Below are positions 1 through 7,604 of a DNA stretch of 25,456 nt, one piece after another. The first letter of the stretch is position 1. Every line of letters begins with the position of its first letter. The stretch is from JAGXIT01 sp049293335 (lineage in GTDB: Bacteria; Patescibacteriota; Saccharimonadia; Saccharimonadales; UBA4665): contig JBATSO010000037.1 in the NCBI GenBank assembly GCA_049293335.1, positions 1 to 25,456 on the forward strand. Direction: 5' to 3'. The position numbers and the translations under genes are program-made. The notes under the pieces are model-generated. The model was not told where the DNA came from and searched no databases. It saw only the letters and a program-made list of their open reading frames with translations.

Positions 1-52
1 CAACCATGCGTGCTGCAACTTCTGCGTCAGTGAGTTTCTTACCGTATGGCAT
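1..52 (-). CDS. Possible 5' end of a gene running off the left edge
   Basis: A minus-strand ATG at 50-52 opens a frame of 17 codons (MPYGKKLTDAEVAARMV) that continues past the window edge. It would be divergent from rpsA. I do not recognise the protein and too little is visible to name a family. There is no good Shine-Dalgarno close to the ATG; an AGGA lies about 16 nt upstream. A 16-bp palindrome with a TATAG core lies just upstream and could hold its promoter. It may equally be a chance open frame. Confidence 0.3.
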   Translation of the reverse strand, partial: MPYGKKLTDAEVAARMV

Positions 53-70
53 ACGTATTTGTTTTTCGTC

Positions 71-86
71 CTAAGCTATAGCTTAG
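71..86. promoter_or_regulatory. Perfect 16-bp palindrome between divergent starts
   Basis: CTAAGCTATAGCTTAG is identical to its own reverse complement. It lies between the minus-strand ATG at 52 and the rpsA promoter. Its TATAG core could overlap a minus-strand -10 element, which would make it an operator. Function is inferred from symmetry and position only. Confidence 0.35.
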
Positions 87-137
87 ACCGAACGGGTTCA
101 TGAGGCAAGGGGTAGTGAGGGGTTACGTAAGCCTTAC

Positions 138-166
138 TTTACTTACAGAGGTAAAACAGATATAAT
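138..166 (+). promoter_or_regulatory. Promoter of rpsA
   Basis: TTTACT at 138-143, a 17-nt spacer and a perfect TATAAT at 161-166. The predicted start of transcription is near 173, giving a leader of about 80 nt before the rpsA ATG. Confidence 0.65.
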
Positions 167-175
167 ACGAAGCAA

Positions 176-253
176 TCTTACGAATGAGGTGTGCCGCAGC
201 TCTGCTGTTTGTCGCTGAGTTCGAAGAAATACACTACAAGGAGGCACGTAAGA
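176..253 (+). promoter_or_regulatory. Foldable rpsA 5' leader that can mask the ribosome binding site
   Basis: UCUUAC at 176-181 is complementary to GUAAGA at 248-253, and GUGCC at 191-195 is complementary to GGCAC at 243-247. The two right-hand segments are contiguous and lie between the Shine-Dalgarno AAGGAGG (238-244) and the ATG at 255. Inside, CAGC 197-200 pairs with GCUG 204-207 around a UCU loop. The fold would close the initiation region. E. coli rpsA is autogenously controlled through its leader; a similar role here is inference. Confidence 0.4.
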
Positions 254-254
254 A

Positions 255-1319
255 ATGCCAAACACTACACTAACAATGGATGACCTGCTTGCAGGCTCCG
301 AACTAAAACAACTCGAAACAGGGGATGTTGTTGAAGGAACAATCAGTTCCGTTCGTAAACATCAAGTCTGGATCGACCTAGGGCCCAGGGGCGTCGGTAT
401 CGTAATGCGCCGCGAGGTTGGCCACGGTCAATCTCTTGAAGAGGGTGCGCCGGTTACGGTCAGCGTTATTGACCCAGAAATGGACGAAGGCTACGCGCTA
501 CTCAGCATGCGTAGGGCTGCCAAAGACCGCGGTTGGGACGAACTCCAGCGTGTGTTCGAAGCAGGTGAAATCATTGAGGTTACGGCCTACGATGCAAACC
601 GCGGTGGACTGCTGGTTGAGCTCGAAGGTATACGTGGCTTTTTGCCCGTATCACAGCTAGCAGCAGGGCACTACCCACGTGTCAGCGGAGCAGATAAAGA
701 CGAAATTTTACAAAAGCTGAACGCACTAGCGGGCAAGCCAATTCGCGTCCGAATTTTGGACGTCAGCCGTAAAGACAACAAGCTTATTTTCTCTGAAAAA
801 GAAGCGGTGAAAGACGACATGCAAGCTCGATTCGCCGAACTTAAGGTTGGCGATGAAGTTGAAGGCATTGTGACGGGCGTGATTGACTTTGGTGCGTTTG
901 TAAATGTCGACGGCATTGAAGGCTTAATTCACATATCAGAAATTAGCTGGGAGCGTGTTGAAAACCCACGTGACTACGTAAAAGTTGGCGAAACAGTCAA
1001 GGCTAAAATCATTGCTATCGACAAAGACCGCTTGTCACTGAGTCTCAAGCAAATGAGTGAAGACCCATGGTTGAAAGAAGTCAAAGCTTTCAAAAAGGGC
1101 GAAAAGGTTGAAGGCAAAATTACCCGAATCACACCATTTGGCGCCTTTGTGCAGCTTAGCTCAAGTGTTGAAGCACTGGTGCATGTGAGTGAAATGGGCG
1201 ACGATGACAGCATTGACCCAGAAAAGATTTTCCAGCTCAATGAAAAGAAAGAGTTTAAGGTGCTCGATATCGACACCGACGCTCGTAAGATTTCTTTGAG
1301 CCTTAAAAGCGCAAAATAA
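255..1319 (+). CDS. rpsA: Small ribosomal subunit protein S1 (four S1 domains)
   Basis: The 354-residue protein is built from four tandem S1/OB domains at about residues 22-90, 103-183, 197-269 and 283-352. Domains 3 and 4 show the typical pattern GxVxGxVTxxxxFGAFV followed by GLIHISE or ALVHVSE. S1 binds mRNA on the 30S subunit and helps initiation on structured or weakly marked messages. The protein is shorter than the six-domain S1 of E. coli, and four domains are typical of many other bacteria. The start is set by a strong AAGGAGG (238-244) 10 nt before the ATG. Its own TATAAT promoter lies upstream, and infB follows after 74 nt across a hairpin. A generic S1 RNA-binding protein is the alternative name. 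Confidence 0.9.
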   Translation: MPNTTLTMDDLLAGSELKQLETGDVVEGTISSVRKHQVWIDLGPRGVGIVMRREVGHGQSLEEGAPVTVSVIDPEMDEGYALLSMRRAAKDRGWDELQRVFEAGEIIEVTAYDANRGGLLVELEGIRGFLPVSQLAAGHYPRVSGADKDEILQKLNALAGKPIRVRILDVSRKDNKLIFSEKEAVKDDMQARFAELKVGDEVEGIVTGVIDFGAFVNVDGIEGLIHISEISWERVENPRDYVKVGETVKAKIIAIDKDRLSLSLKQMSEDPWLKEVKAFKKGEKVEGKITRITPFGAFVQLSSSVEALVHVSEMGDDDSIDPEKIFQLNEKKEFKVLDIDTDARKISLSLKSAK

Positions 1320-1327
1320 TAAACTTT

Positions 1328-1365
1328 GTTTGTGGGGTTGGCCAAATCGTGGCTGCCCCACAAAC
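1328..1365 (+). terminator. Stem-loop between rpsA and infB
   Basis: GTTTGTGGGG (1328-1337) pairs perfectly with CCCCACAAAC (1356-1365). An inner GCCA/TGGC (1341-1344, 1350-1353) extends the stem. No T-run follows, so it is a poor intrinsic terminator. It may be a partial terminator, an RNA-processing site or a 3'-end protector that sets the rpsA/infB ratio. Confidence 0.5.
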
Positions 1366-1393
1366 AACTAAGGCAACGAAAGGAGCATGAACC

Positions 1394-3166
1394 ATGGCAG
1401 CCTCAATAGAAGTGCCAGACAGTGTCACCGTCGGCGAGCTCGCCGAGGTGCTCCAGTTGCCTGCCACACGCCTTATTGGCGAGTTATTTAAGAACGGTGT
1501 TGTTGCGACTATTAACGAGCGACTCGATTTCGATACAGCGCAAATTATCGTGGGTGAACTCGGCCTCGATGTCGAGCTCAAGAAAAAAGTTATCGAAACA
1601 GAGCCAGTAAAACGCAAGAAAAACGTTGAGAGCGCCAACTCGGTCGAACGCCCACCTGTGGTGGCGGTAATGGGCCATGTTGACCACGGCAAAACCAGCC
1701 TACTTGACGCCATACGTGGTGCACAAGTTGCTAAAGGCGAGGCGGGTGGGATTACTCAACACATTTCTGCATATCAAATAGAGCATAAAGATCGCTTAAT
1801 CACGTTTCTCGACACACCAGGTCACGAAGCTTTTGCGGCCATCCGCCAGCATGGCGCGGACCTTACCGACATCGTCATCATAGTTGTGGCTGCTGACGAT
1901 GGTGTAAAGCCCCAGACTATTGAGGCCATTCGTTACGCTAAAAACGCGGGAACCAAAATAGTCGTGGCTATTAACAAAATGGACAAAGAGGGCGCAAACC
2001 CAGGGCTTGTTATGGGGCAGTTAGCAGAACACGGGGTTGTTGCAGATGATAAGGCATGGCGCGGTGACACGCCAATGGTTGAGGTCAGCGCCAAAACGGG
2101 CGATGGTCTGGCAAACCTTCTCGACACAGTTTTACTTGTTACCGATATTGACGAGCTTAAAGCCGATGCCACGGTGCCTGCCAGAGGGCTTATTATAGAA
2201 GCTCACCTAGAGCACGGTCGTGGGCCAATTGCACATGCGCTGGTCGAAGAAGGCACTCTTAAACCAGGCGATTTCATTGTAGCTGGCGGTACTTACGCCA
2301 AAATTCGCAACCTGGAGTCAACGAACGCCACAGTTTTGAAAGCCGCTGGCCCTTCGACACCTGTAGTTATTAGTGGGTTCAAAATGCTACCAGAATTTGG
2401 TGATCCATTTGTGATTGTAAAAAACGAAAAAGAAGCGCGTGCTCAGGCCGAAGCCGTTGCCATGCAAAGGGCGAACTCAACGCACCGATCAGATATGAGC
2501 AGCAGCGAGCTACTACGCATTATTAGCCGTTCCGACACGCTGCAAGAACTGCCCATCATCATTAAGGGTGATGTGCAGGGTTCACTGGCTTCGGTCGCCG
2601 ATAGTTTGCGTACCATTAACACCGACGAAGTGGCCGTACGCATTGTTGGCTCGGGAGTCGGGGTTATTAACGACAACGATGTGCATATGGCCAACAGCTC
2701 GGCGCATAAAGCGATTATTTACGGCTTCAATACCTCAGTGGCCAATAACATCAAGCGACTCGCTAGCCGCGATGGCGTGTCAATACGACTGTTTTCGGTT
2801 ATTTACGAATTGATCGATGACGTTCGAGAAGAACTGAGCAAGCTACTCGCCCCTGAAGTAACCGAAAAAGAGCTAGGCGTACTTGAAGTAAAAGGTGTGT
2901 TTAAAACTACTAAAACAGAGGTGATTTGCGGCGGCGAGGTCATGAGTGGCAAACTAACATTGCCTGCGCTGGCTAGGGTTATCCGCGGCAAAGAAACATT
3001 GGGCGAAGCAAAGCTAACGGGCCTCAAACGTGGGCCAAACGACGCCAAAGATATTGCTACGGGCGAAATGTGCGGCCTAAGCCTTGCCACTACCAGTCGC
3101 ATTGAACTGCAAGTTGGTGATAAAATAAGTTTTTACAATATTGAAACAAAGGAGCGGACGTTGTAG
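1394..3166 (+). CDS. infB: Translation initiation factor IF-2
   Basis: IF-2 is a GTPase that brings fMet-tRNA to the 30S subunit and promotes 50S joining. The short N-terminus (residues 1-50) matches the IF2_N helical domain. The G domain follows with GHVDHGKTS (about 94-102), DTPGH (140-144), NKMD (about 194-197) and SAK (about 232-234). Domains II, III and the C-terminal tRNA-binding domain C2 fill the rest. At 590 residues it lacks the long variable N-terminal arm of the E. coli protein (890 residues), as in other reduced genomes. AGGAG at 1381-1385 sits 8 nt before the ATG; an earlier ATG at 1387 is out of frame. It fits functionally with fmt and def encoded nearby on the other strand. 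Confidence 0.97.
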   Translation: MAASIEVPDSVTVGELAEVLQLPATRLIGELFKNGVVATINERLDFDTAQIIVGELGLDVELKKKVIETEPVKRKKNVESANSVERPPVVAVMGHVDHGKTSLLDAIRGAQVAKGEAGGITQHISAYQIEHKDRLITFLDTPGHEAFAAIRQHGADLTDIVIIVVAADDGVKPQTIEAIRYAKNAGTKIVVAINKMDKEGANPGLVMGQLAEHGVVADDKAWRGDTPMVEVSAKTGDGLANLLDTVLLVTDIDELKADATVPARGLIIEAHLEHGRGPIAHALVEEGTLKPGDFIVAGGTYAKIRNLESTNATVLKAAGPSTPVVISGFKMLPEFGDPFVIVKNEKEARAQAEAVAMQRANSTHRSDMSSSELLRIISRSDTLQELPIIIKGDVQGSLASVADSLRTINTDEVAVRIVGSGVGVINDNDVHMANSSAHKAIIYGFNTSVANNIKRLASRDGVSIRLFSVIYELIDDVREELSKLLAPEVTEKELGVLEVKGVFKTTKTEVICGGEVMSGKLTLPALARVIRGKETLGEAKLTGLKRGPNDAKDIATGEMCGLSLATTSRIELQVGDKISFYNIETKERTL

Positions 3167-3170
3167 CGTC

Positions 3171-3179
3171 TGATACAAT
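3171..3179 (+). promoter_or_regulatory. Extended -10 promoter giving a leaderless DUF5663 mRNA
   Basis: TGATACAAT (TG + 1 nt + TACAAT) ends 6 nt before the ATG at 3186. No good -35 hexamer is present at 16-18 nt, which is usual for extended -10 promoters. Transcription would begin at or next to the A of the start codon. Confidence 0.5.
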
Positions 3180-3185
3180 AAGACT

Positions 3186-3647
3186 ATGTTAAAACTCGAT
3201 AACAACTTACTACAACAACTTGGCCTCGGCGGTCTGCCAGAAGACCAAAAAAAGGCTATGCTCCAGCACATTTATGAAACGCTGGAACTACGCGTGGGTA
3301 CGCAGCTCGCGAACCAAATGACCGACAAACAGCTCGAGGAGTTTGAACGATTCATCGACGCTGGTGGCGATAACAACCAGGCCCAAGCACTCCAGTGGCT
3401 CGAAACCAACCTGCCAAACTACAAACAAGTCGTGAATGATGTCTTTGAGGCTCTTAAGGTTGAAATTAGCCAAATGGCACCTCAAATTATGGCTTCAAGT
3501 GGCCAGCAGCCAGCAGTAGACCAATCGCAAGCTCAAGCTCAAGCCCAGCAACAGGCCCAAACTTACGCCCAGCCAGCTCAACCACAACAGGCACAGCAAT
3601 GGCAGCAGCCCGATCCTGGTCAGCAACAGCCTCCAATGGCCGCCTAG
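3186..3647 (+). CDS. DUF5663-like protein with Gln-rich tail
   Basis: This 153-residue protein has a helical N-terminal half (residues 1-100, with LPEDQKKAML and MTDKQLEEFERFI) and a low-complexity C-terminal tail (about 105-153) rich in Q, A and P. The N-terminal pattern resembles the DUF5663 family that I associate with Patescibacteria; this is from memory of the family and was not searched. There is no signal peptide, membrane segment or catalytic motif. It follows infB by 19 nt but seems to have its own extended -10 element, with no Shine-Dalgarno before the ATG. Function is unknown. The tail may be a flexible interaction segment. Confidence 0.75.
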   Translation: MLKLDNNLLQQLGLGGLPEDQKKAMLQHIYETLELRVGTQLANQMTDKQLEEFERFIDAGGDNNQAQALQWLETNLPNYKQVVNDVFEALKVEISQMAPQIMASSGQQPAVDQSQAQAQAQQQAQTYAQPAQPQQAQQWQQPDPGQQQPPMAA

Positions 3648-3663
3648 TTAGCAGAATTCAATA

Positions 3664-3716
3664 TACAAGGACAAGGACCCCCTTGACATCATCAGTACAT
3701 GAGGTCAGTCCCTGTA
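3664..3716 (+). other. Structured intergenic segment, possible small RNA or 3'UTR hairpin
   Basis: TACAAGGAC (3664-3672) pairs with GTCCCTGTA (3708-3716) with one mismatch. Inside it TGACATCAT (3684-3692) pairs with ATGAGGTCA (3699-3707) with one mismatch around a 6-nt loop. No U-run follows. I see no match to tRNA, SRP RNA or tmRNA. The rest of the 245-nt gap up to 3892 has no gene-like frame, but holds the 44-bp palindrome listed separately. Confidence 0.35.
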
Positions 3717-3816
3717 GAAATGGCAGCCGATAAATAATTGGCGGCGTGAGCTTTGGTGGATGAAAATGCAAGAAGGCTTCATATAACTTGGCAGCAGCCG
3801 ACTGAAAGTGTCCAGC

Positions 3817-3860
3817 AATCTCAGGGTACGACCCGATCGATCGGGTCGTACCCTGAGATT
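3817..3860. repeat. 44-bp perfect palindrome between convergent genes
   Basis: The left arm AATCTCAGGGTACG... (3817-3838) is followed without spacer by its exact reverse complement (3839-3860); the centre is GATC|GATC. It lies between the ends of the convergent DUF5663-like and fmt genes, the place expected for a shared bidirectional terminator. It lacks A/T-runs at the flanks. A protein-binding site or an assembly artefact are alternatives. Confidence 0.7.
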
Positions 3861-3892
3861 TAGTGTTCCGTGCGCAAGTAGGTTAAATGTTC

Positions 3893-4852
3893 TTATAGTA
3901 GGTGTTTGTGGCCTGCTAAAAAGGCGCTAGCAGTCATTTCTGATTTGCCAGCGGGCTTTAGCATATCTATTACCAGTACGCCGTCGGCCGTTTGCAGACA
4001 GAGCTGCTTATCGGCGACAAAAATTGTTTTTTTATCTACATTTTGTAAGGTGTTATCTGCAACATGTGCAGCAGTTACCACTACATCTTTGCCCGCAATC
4101 ACTGTGCGGCTGCCTGGCCAACCCAAGTAAGCGCGTACTTCGCGTTCAAGCTGTATAGCTGGTTTGGTAAGATCAATCACACCATCTTGCTTAGCGAGTT
4201 TGCGTGTATAAGTTGCTTCTTTGGGGTAGGCAAAGTTATCTATTAGCTGGTGAATGTGTGACTGCACAATGTGGCCGGTATTTTTACCTTCCATATACAG
4301 TGGCAGTTGATCACGCAGCAAACCATAACTTAACTGAACCAGGCTGTCAGTGAGTTCCGGCCCTGTTAAGCTGGTAATATTTTCTTGTACACCCAGTGCC
4401 AAAAGGGGGCCTTCATCCATGGCCAACACCAGGTGCATTAGGCTTACGCCCGTTCTTTCCTGACCGCTCAGAAGGGCAAAGGTAATTGGGTCAGCGCCGC
4501 GCAGCTCTGGCAGCAGGCTAAAGTGGCTATTTATAATACCGAGCGGGAACGTGTCTATAACATCTTGCGCTACGATAATTCCAAAGTCTATTAAAACCCC
4601 GACCTCGCTCTCGAAAGTATGGTCATGTACTTTTTTCGACAACTCTTTTTTGTTGCTCGCAAGTATGGTTGGTAAAGTATATGTTTCGGCAATCTCAAGC
4701 ACAGGTACACTACCGCGGTGATGGGCTGGGCGAGGCTTGGTTATAACCGCCTCAACAGTAAAAGACTGCAAAAGAAGCTCCAAAGATGCGGCAGCCACTG
4801 GCCCGCTGCCAAAAAAAACGATGCTTGGCTTGTTAGTCCCAGAGGTCGGCAT
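3893..4852 (-). CDS. fmt: Methionyl-tRNA formyltransferase
   Basis: The enzyme transfers a formyl group from 10-formyl-tetrahydrofolate to Met-tRNA(fMet). The formyltransferase domain shows the catalytic block N-S-H-F-S-L-L-P (N108, H110 in this numbering) and the catalytic Asp in MDEG (about D146). The C-terminal third contains LGWPGSR, typical of the Fmt C-terminal domain. The product is 319 residues, the normal size. I chose the ATG at 4852 (MPTSGTNKPS); a start at 4873 would add MQKKSST but would overlap def by 41 nt instead of 20. The gene overlaps the end of def, so the two are probably translationally coupled. Together they add and remove the N-formyl group. The last codons approach the palindrome-bearing convergent gap. 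Confidence 0.93.
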   Translation of the reverse strand: MPTSGTNKPSIVFFGSGPVAAASLELLLQSFTVEAVITKPRPAHHRGSVPVLEIAETYTLPTILASNKKELSKKVHDHTFESEVGVLIDFGIIVAQDVIDTFPLGIINSHFSLLPELRGADPITFALLSGQERTGVSLMHLVLAMDEGPLLALGVQENITSLTGPELTDSLVQLSYGLLRDQLPLYMEGKNTGHIVQSHIHQLIDNFAYPKEATYTRKLAKQDGVIDLTKPAIQLEREVRAYLGWPGSRTVIAGKDVVVTAAHVADNTLQNVDKKTIFVADKQLCLQTADGVLVIDMLKPAGKSEMTASAFLAGHKHLL

Positions 4853-5405
4853 TGTGCTCGATTTCTTCTGCATAATCTAAGGGGATCAACTTTCCTTCGG
4901 GGTTGAGCACAAAAAACGCCTCAGTGTCTTCACGGATATGGTCAATGAAGACGGTGCCGTTGGTATGGTCAATTTCGTGCTGAAAAACCCGCGCTAAAAA
5001 GCCCTCGGCAGTCAAACGAACTTCTTTGCCGTGTTCATCGAGTGCTTTTACGCGTACTTTACTGTGGCGCGGCACCAGGCCGTACACGTTTTTAATGCTT
5101 AGACAGCCCTCGTAATCTTTGAGGATCTCGCCTTCGTACTTGGTAATTTCGGGGTTAATGAAAATTCGGAAACTACGATCAGACTTGTCATCGAAGTTGT
5201 TGCGGATTATAACTACCCGGCTCAAGCTGTCGATTTGCACGGCGGCCAGCGCCACGCCTACCTCGTGCTCACGGCTGTCTTCCCAGTCGAGCGTGGCTTT
5301 TTTCATGGCCTCGACCAAGTTTTCAATGTCGGTGCCAATAAACCCGACTTTTTTACTCCGTTCGCGCAAATGCGGGTTTGGTAAGGTAATAAGTTGCGTA
5401 TTCAT
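4833..5405 (-). CDS. def: Peptide deformylase
   Basis: The 190-residue metalloenzyme removes the N-formyl group from nascent proteins. All three family motifs are visible: motif 1 as GVALAAVQ (50-57), motif 2 EGCLS (99-103) with the metal Cys, and motif 3 HEIDH (143-147) with the two metal His and the catalytic Glu. Motif 1 is unusual: the second Gly of the usual GxGLAAxQ is Ala. The start ATG is preceded by an extended -10 (TGATATACT) only 7 nt away, so the mRNA is probably leaderless. fmt overlaps its 3' end. The essential catalytic residues are intact, so the enzyme is presumed active. Confidence 0.94.
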   Translation of the reverse strand: MNTQLITLPNPHLRERSKKVGFIGTDIENLVEAMKKATLDWEDSREHEVGVALAAVQIDSLSRVVIIRNNFDDKSDRSFRIFINPEITKYEGEILKDYEGCLSIKNVYGLVPRHSKVRVKALDEHGKEVRLTAEGFLARVFQHEIDHTNGTVFIDHIREDTEAFFVLNPEGKLIPLDYAEEIEHNADLWD

Positions 5406-5412
5406 GAGGGGT

Positions 5413-5421
5413 AGTATATCA
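5413..5421 (-). promoter_or_regulatory. Extended -10 promoter of def-fmt
   Basis: On the minus strand TGATATACT ends 7 nt before the def ATG. A weak TTACTC lies 18 nt further upstream. The spacing predicts a leaderless or nearly leaderless transcript. Confidence 0.6.
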
Positions 5422-5486
5422 AATAAACAGATTGGCGAGTAAGGGAAGTGTGCTGTTTTGTCTCAGGAACTTGCTGTCGAGAGTAT

Positions 5487-7427
5487 CTAGAGTAAGTTTG
5501 CGGGGTCAATGTCGTGCTGCCAGCCCGAAGGCAGGCACTCAATGAGGTGCGTCAGTTTGGTACGCTGTGGGCTTTTAACAATGAGCTGCCATTTGTACTT
5601 GCCGCTTTCGCGTGGGTGAAAGGTTGGCGATGGCCCCTCAACAATTAGCCCGGGATGTTCTTTTTGTATCTGTTTCTTCAACTTCATTGCTGTTTTTTCC
5701 GCCGAAGCGCTGCTGGCCCGCAAGCAGGTAAGCCGCAGTAAAAACACGTACGGTGGGAAATGAAACAGTTGTCGTTCACGGAGTTCTTGTTCGTAAAACC
5801 CCGCCCAGTCTTGTTGAGTGGCGGCTACAATGGTCGGGTGGGCGGGGTTGTATGATTGCACCACTACCTGGCTGGCGCGGTGGCCGCGCCCCACTCGACC
5901 CAAAACTTGGGTGAGCAGTTGAAAAGTGCGCTCGTTGGCGGTGTAGTCGGGTATCAGCAAACTGCTATCGGCGCTCAAAATCCCCACTACGCTTAGTTTG
6001 GGTAGGTCGAGTCCTTTGGTGATCATTTGGGTACCAATAATGATATCTATAGCGCCCGATTGCAGCATTTCGAGCTGGTTTTCAATTTGTTCTGGCTTGG
6101 GGCTATCGGTGTCAAAGCGGTGTACACGCGCCTGGGGGAATAGTCGGTTTACTTCGTCAACAACGGCTTTGGTGCCGATGGTTTTCAGTAATATGTCGCT
6201 GCCGTGGCAGTCGAGGCAACTGGTGGGCAGCGGGGCAGTGCGGCCACAAATATGGCAGCGCGTTTGGTGGCTGTCACCGTGGTAGGTCATGGCTAGGTCG
6301 CAGTGGCTACACACCAGTTGCCAGCCACAATCGCTACACAGAATTGCACTGGCCGTACCGCGTCGGTTTAAAAATAGGAGTGACTGAGACTGTTCCGAGA
6401 GGGCTTTCTGCACAGCTTCGATAAGCTGGTTGCTCAGAATACTGCTGCGCGTGTGTAAGCTTTTGTCGCACATATCCACAATGTGTATCTGGTTTTCGCT
6501 GCCTTCAACTGGCTGTTTTGCAAGCTGCTCTAGGGTAATGATGGGTCGTTTTTTAGCGCTTGCCACATAGTAGTCCTCAATGTTTGGCGTGGCAGAGCCG
6601 CTTAGCAGGCACGCCTGGTTCAGTTGCGCTAGGCGGGCTGCTACGCGTTCGGCACGGTAGTAGGGGGCTGTTTCGCTTTTGTAGGCCTGGTCATGGGCTT
6701 CGTCGATCACCACCAGACCCAGGTTGTGCACAGGCGCAAACAGCGCAGAGCGTGGCCCGAGCACAATCACAGGCTTAGAGGCGTTGGCAATTTTGTACCA
6801 AGTATCGCGCCGAGCGGCTGCTGTCATGCGGGAATGCAACAGGTAGAGCCGCTGCGGGAGGGCTTGCTGAAAACTTTGCACCGTTTGCGCAGTTAAGCCA
6901 ATTTCTGGCGTTAATATGATGACCGATTTGCCTTTTTCGAGCGCTCGCCGCGTGGCTTCAATATACACGCGTGTTTTGCCGCTGCCGGTAATACCGTGCA
7001 ATAGGTGGTAACCTTTAGAGCCAATCTGTTGCAGGGCGTTCATTTGTTCTGTGGTCAATGACGGTAATGGTGTGGGGGTTGGTTCTTTCGTACCCGCCTG
7101 GTCGTTGGCAATTAGCCGCGGAAAAGCTGTCGAAGGTGGTAAAAACTGCCGTACAATCGAGCCAAATGGCGCCGGGTAATAGCGCTGTAGCCAGTGAATG
7201 AGCGGAAGTGTAGTAGCGGGCAGGGGCGGGATGCGCGCAATTGCTGCGATGGGCTTGGCGGCAAATGAAGGCTCGGGCACCTCCGTGGTAACAATCCCCA
7301 ACACAGAACGACTACGTAGTGCAATTCTCACAACGGAGCCAGGCAATAAGGCCTGCTCGCTAGCATAGGTCAGCGCAGCTTTGCCATGAAATTGCAGGTC
7401 CCCCACCAGAATCTCGTAGTAATACAT
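5487..7427 (-). CDS. priA: Primosomal protein N' (PriA), replication restart helicase
   Basis: PriA recognises stalled forks and D-loops and reloads the replisome. The 646-residue product has an N-terminal DNA-binding part (1-110), Walker A GSGKT (148-152), Walker B DEAH (242-245) and SGSATP (motif III). It also has the zinc region with eight Cys in four pairs (364/367, 373/376, 391/394, 404/407) and later helicase motifs including GRVGRG. It is somewhat shorter than the 732-residue E. coli protein, mainly in the N-terminal region. The start ATG is preceded by TATACT 6 nt away and no Shine-Dalgarno. It is followed by 81 nt and then def-fmt on the same strand, with a promoter between them. Confidence 0.96.
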   Translation of the reverse strand: MYYYEILVGDLQFHGKAALTYASEQALLPGSVVRIALRSRSVLGIVTTEVPEPSFAAKPIAAIARIPPLPATTLPLIHWLQRYYPAPFGSIVRQFLPPSTAFPRLIANDQAGTKEPTPTPLPSLTTEQMNALQQIGSKGYHLLHGITGSGKTRVYIEATRRALEKGKSVIILTPEIGLTAQTVQSFQQALPQRLYLLHSRMTAAARRDTWYKIANASKPVIVLGPRSALFAPVHNLGLVVIDEAHDQAYKSETAPYYRAERVAARLAQLNQACLLSGSATPNIEDYYVASAKKRPIITLEQLAKQPVEGSENQIHIVDMCDKSLHTRSSILSNQLIEAVQKALSEQSQSLLFLNRRGTASAILCSDCGWQLVCSHCDLAMTYHGDSHQTRCHICGRTAPLPTSCLDCHGSDILLKTIGTKAVVDEVNRLFPQARVHRFDTDSPKPEQIENQLEMLQSGAIDIIIGTQMITKGLDLPKLSVVGILSADSSLLIPDYTANERTFQLLTQVLGRVGRGHRASQVVVQSYNPAHPTIVAATQQDWAGFYEQELRERQLFHFPPYVFLLRLTCLRASSASAEKTAMKLKKQIQKEHPGLIVEGPSPTFHPRESGKYKWQLIVKSPQRTKLTHLIECLPSGWQHDIDPANLL

Positions 7428-7433
7428 AGGCTT

Positions 7434-7439
7434 AGTATA
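7434..7439 (-). promoter_or_regulatory. -10 element of priA
   Basis: TATACT on the minus strand lies 6 nt before the priA ATG. The -35 region is weak. The spacing implies leaderless transcription. Confidence 0.5.
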
Positions 7440-7513
7440 GAAGATGTTGGCTAAGAGATATAGTTTCGTGAGGCAGATTACATCCCCGCCGCGCGCTATT
7501 CGGTAAAATGTAG

Positions 7514-7542
7514 TTGAAATGTACGAAATGTGTCGCTATACT
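7514..7542 (+). promoter_or_regulatory. Strong promoter of the winged-helix gene
   Basis: TTGAAA (7514-7519), a 17-nt spacer and TATACT (7537-7542). It is close to the sigma-70 consensus. The transcript would begin near 7549, about 55 nt before the ATG at 7605. Confidence 0.7.
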
Positions 7543-7554
7543 ATCATGAGTACG

Positions 7555-7569
7555 TTGTCGTAACGACAA
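7555..7569. promoter_or_regulatory. 15-bp palindrome, likely operator for autoregulation
   Basis: TTGTCGT-A-ACGACAA is a perfect inverted repeat with a single central base. It lies 13 nt downstream of the -10 hexamer, at or just after the predicted transcription start of a DNA-binding protein gene. Repression by that protein is inferred. Confidence 0.5.
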
Positions 7570-7604
7570 TAAAAGGCTTATGTAAAAGGTAAGGGTATAT
7601 AACA

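Noticed and set aside
173..254. tRNA-like GAGTTCGAAG in the rpsA leader
   Set aside because: No acceptor or anticodon stem can be drawn around it.
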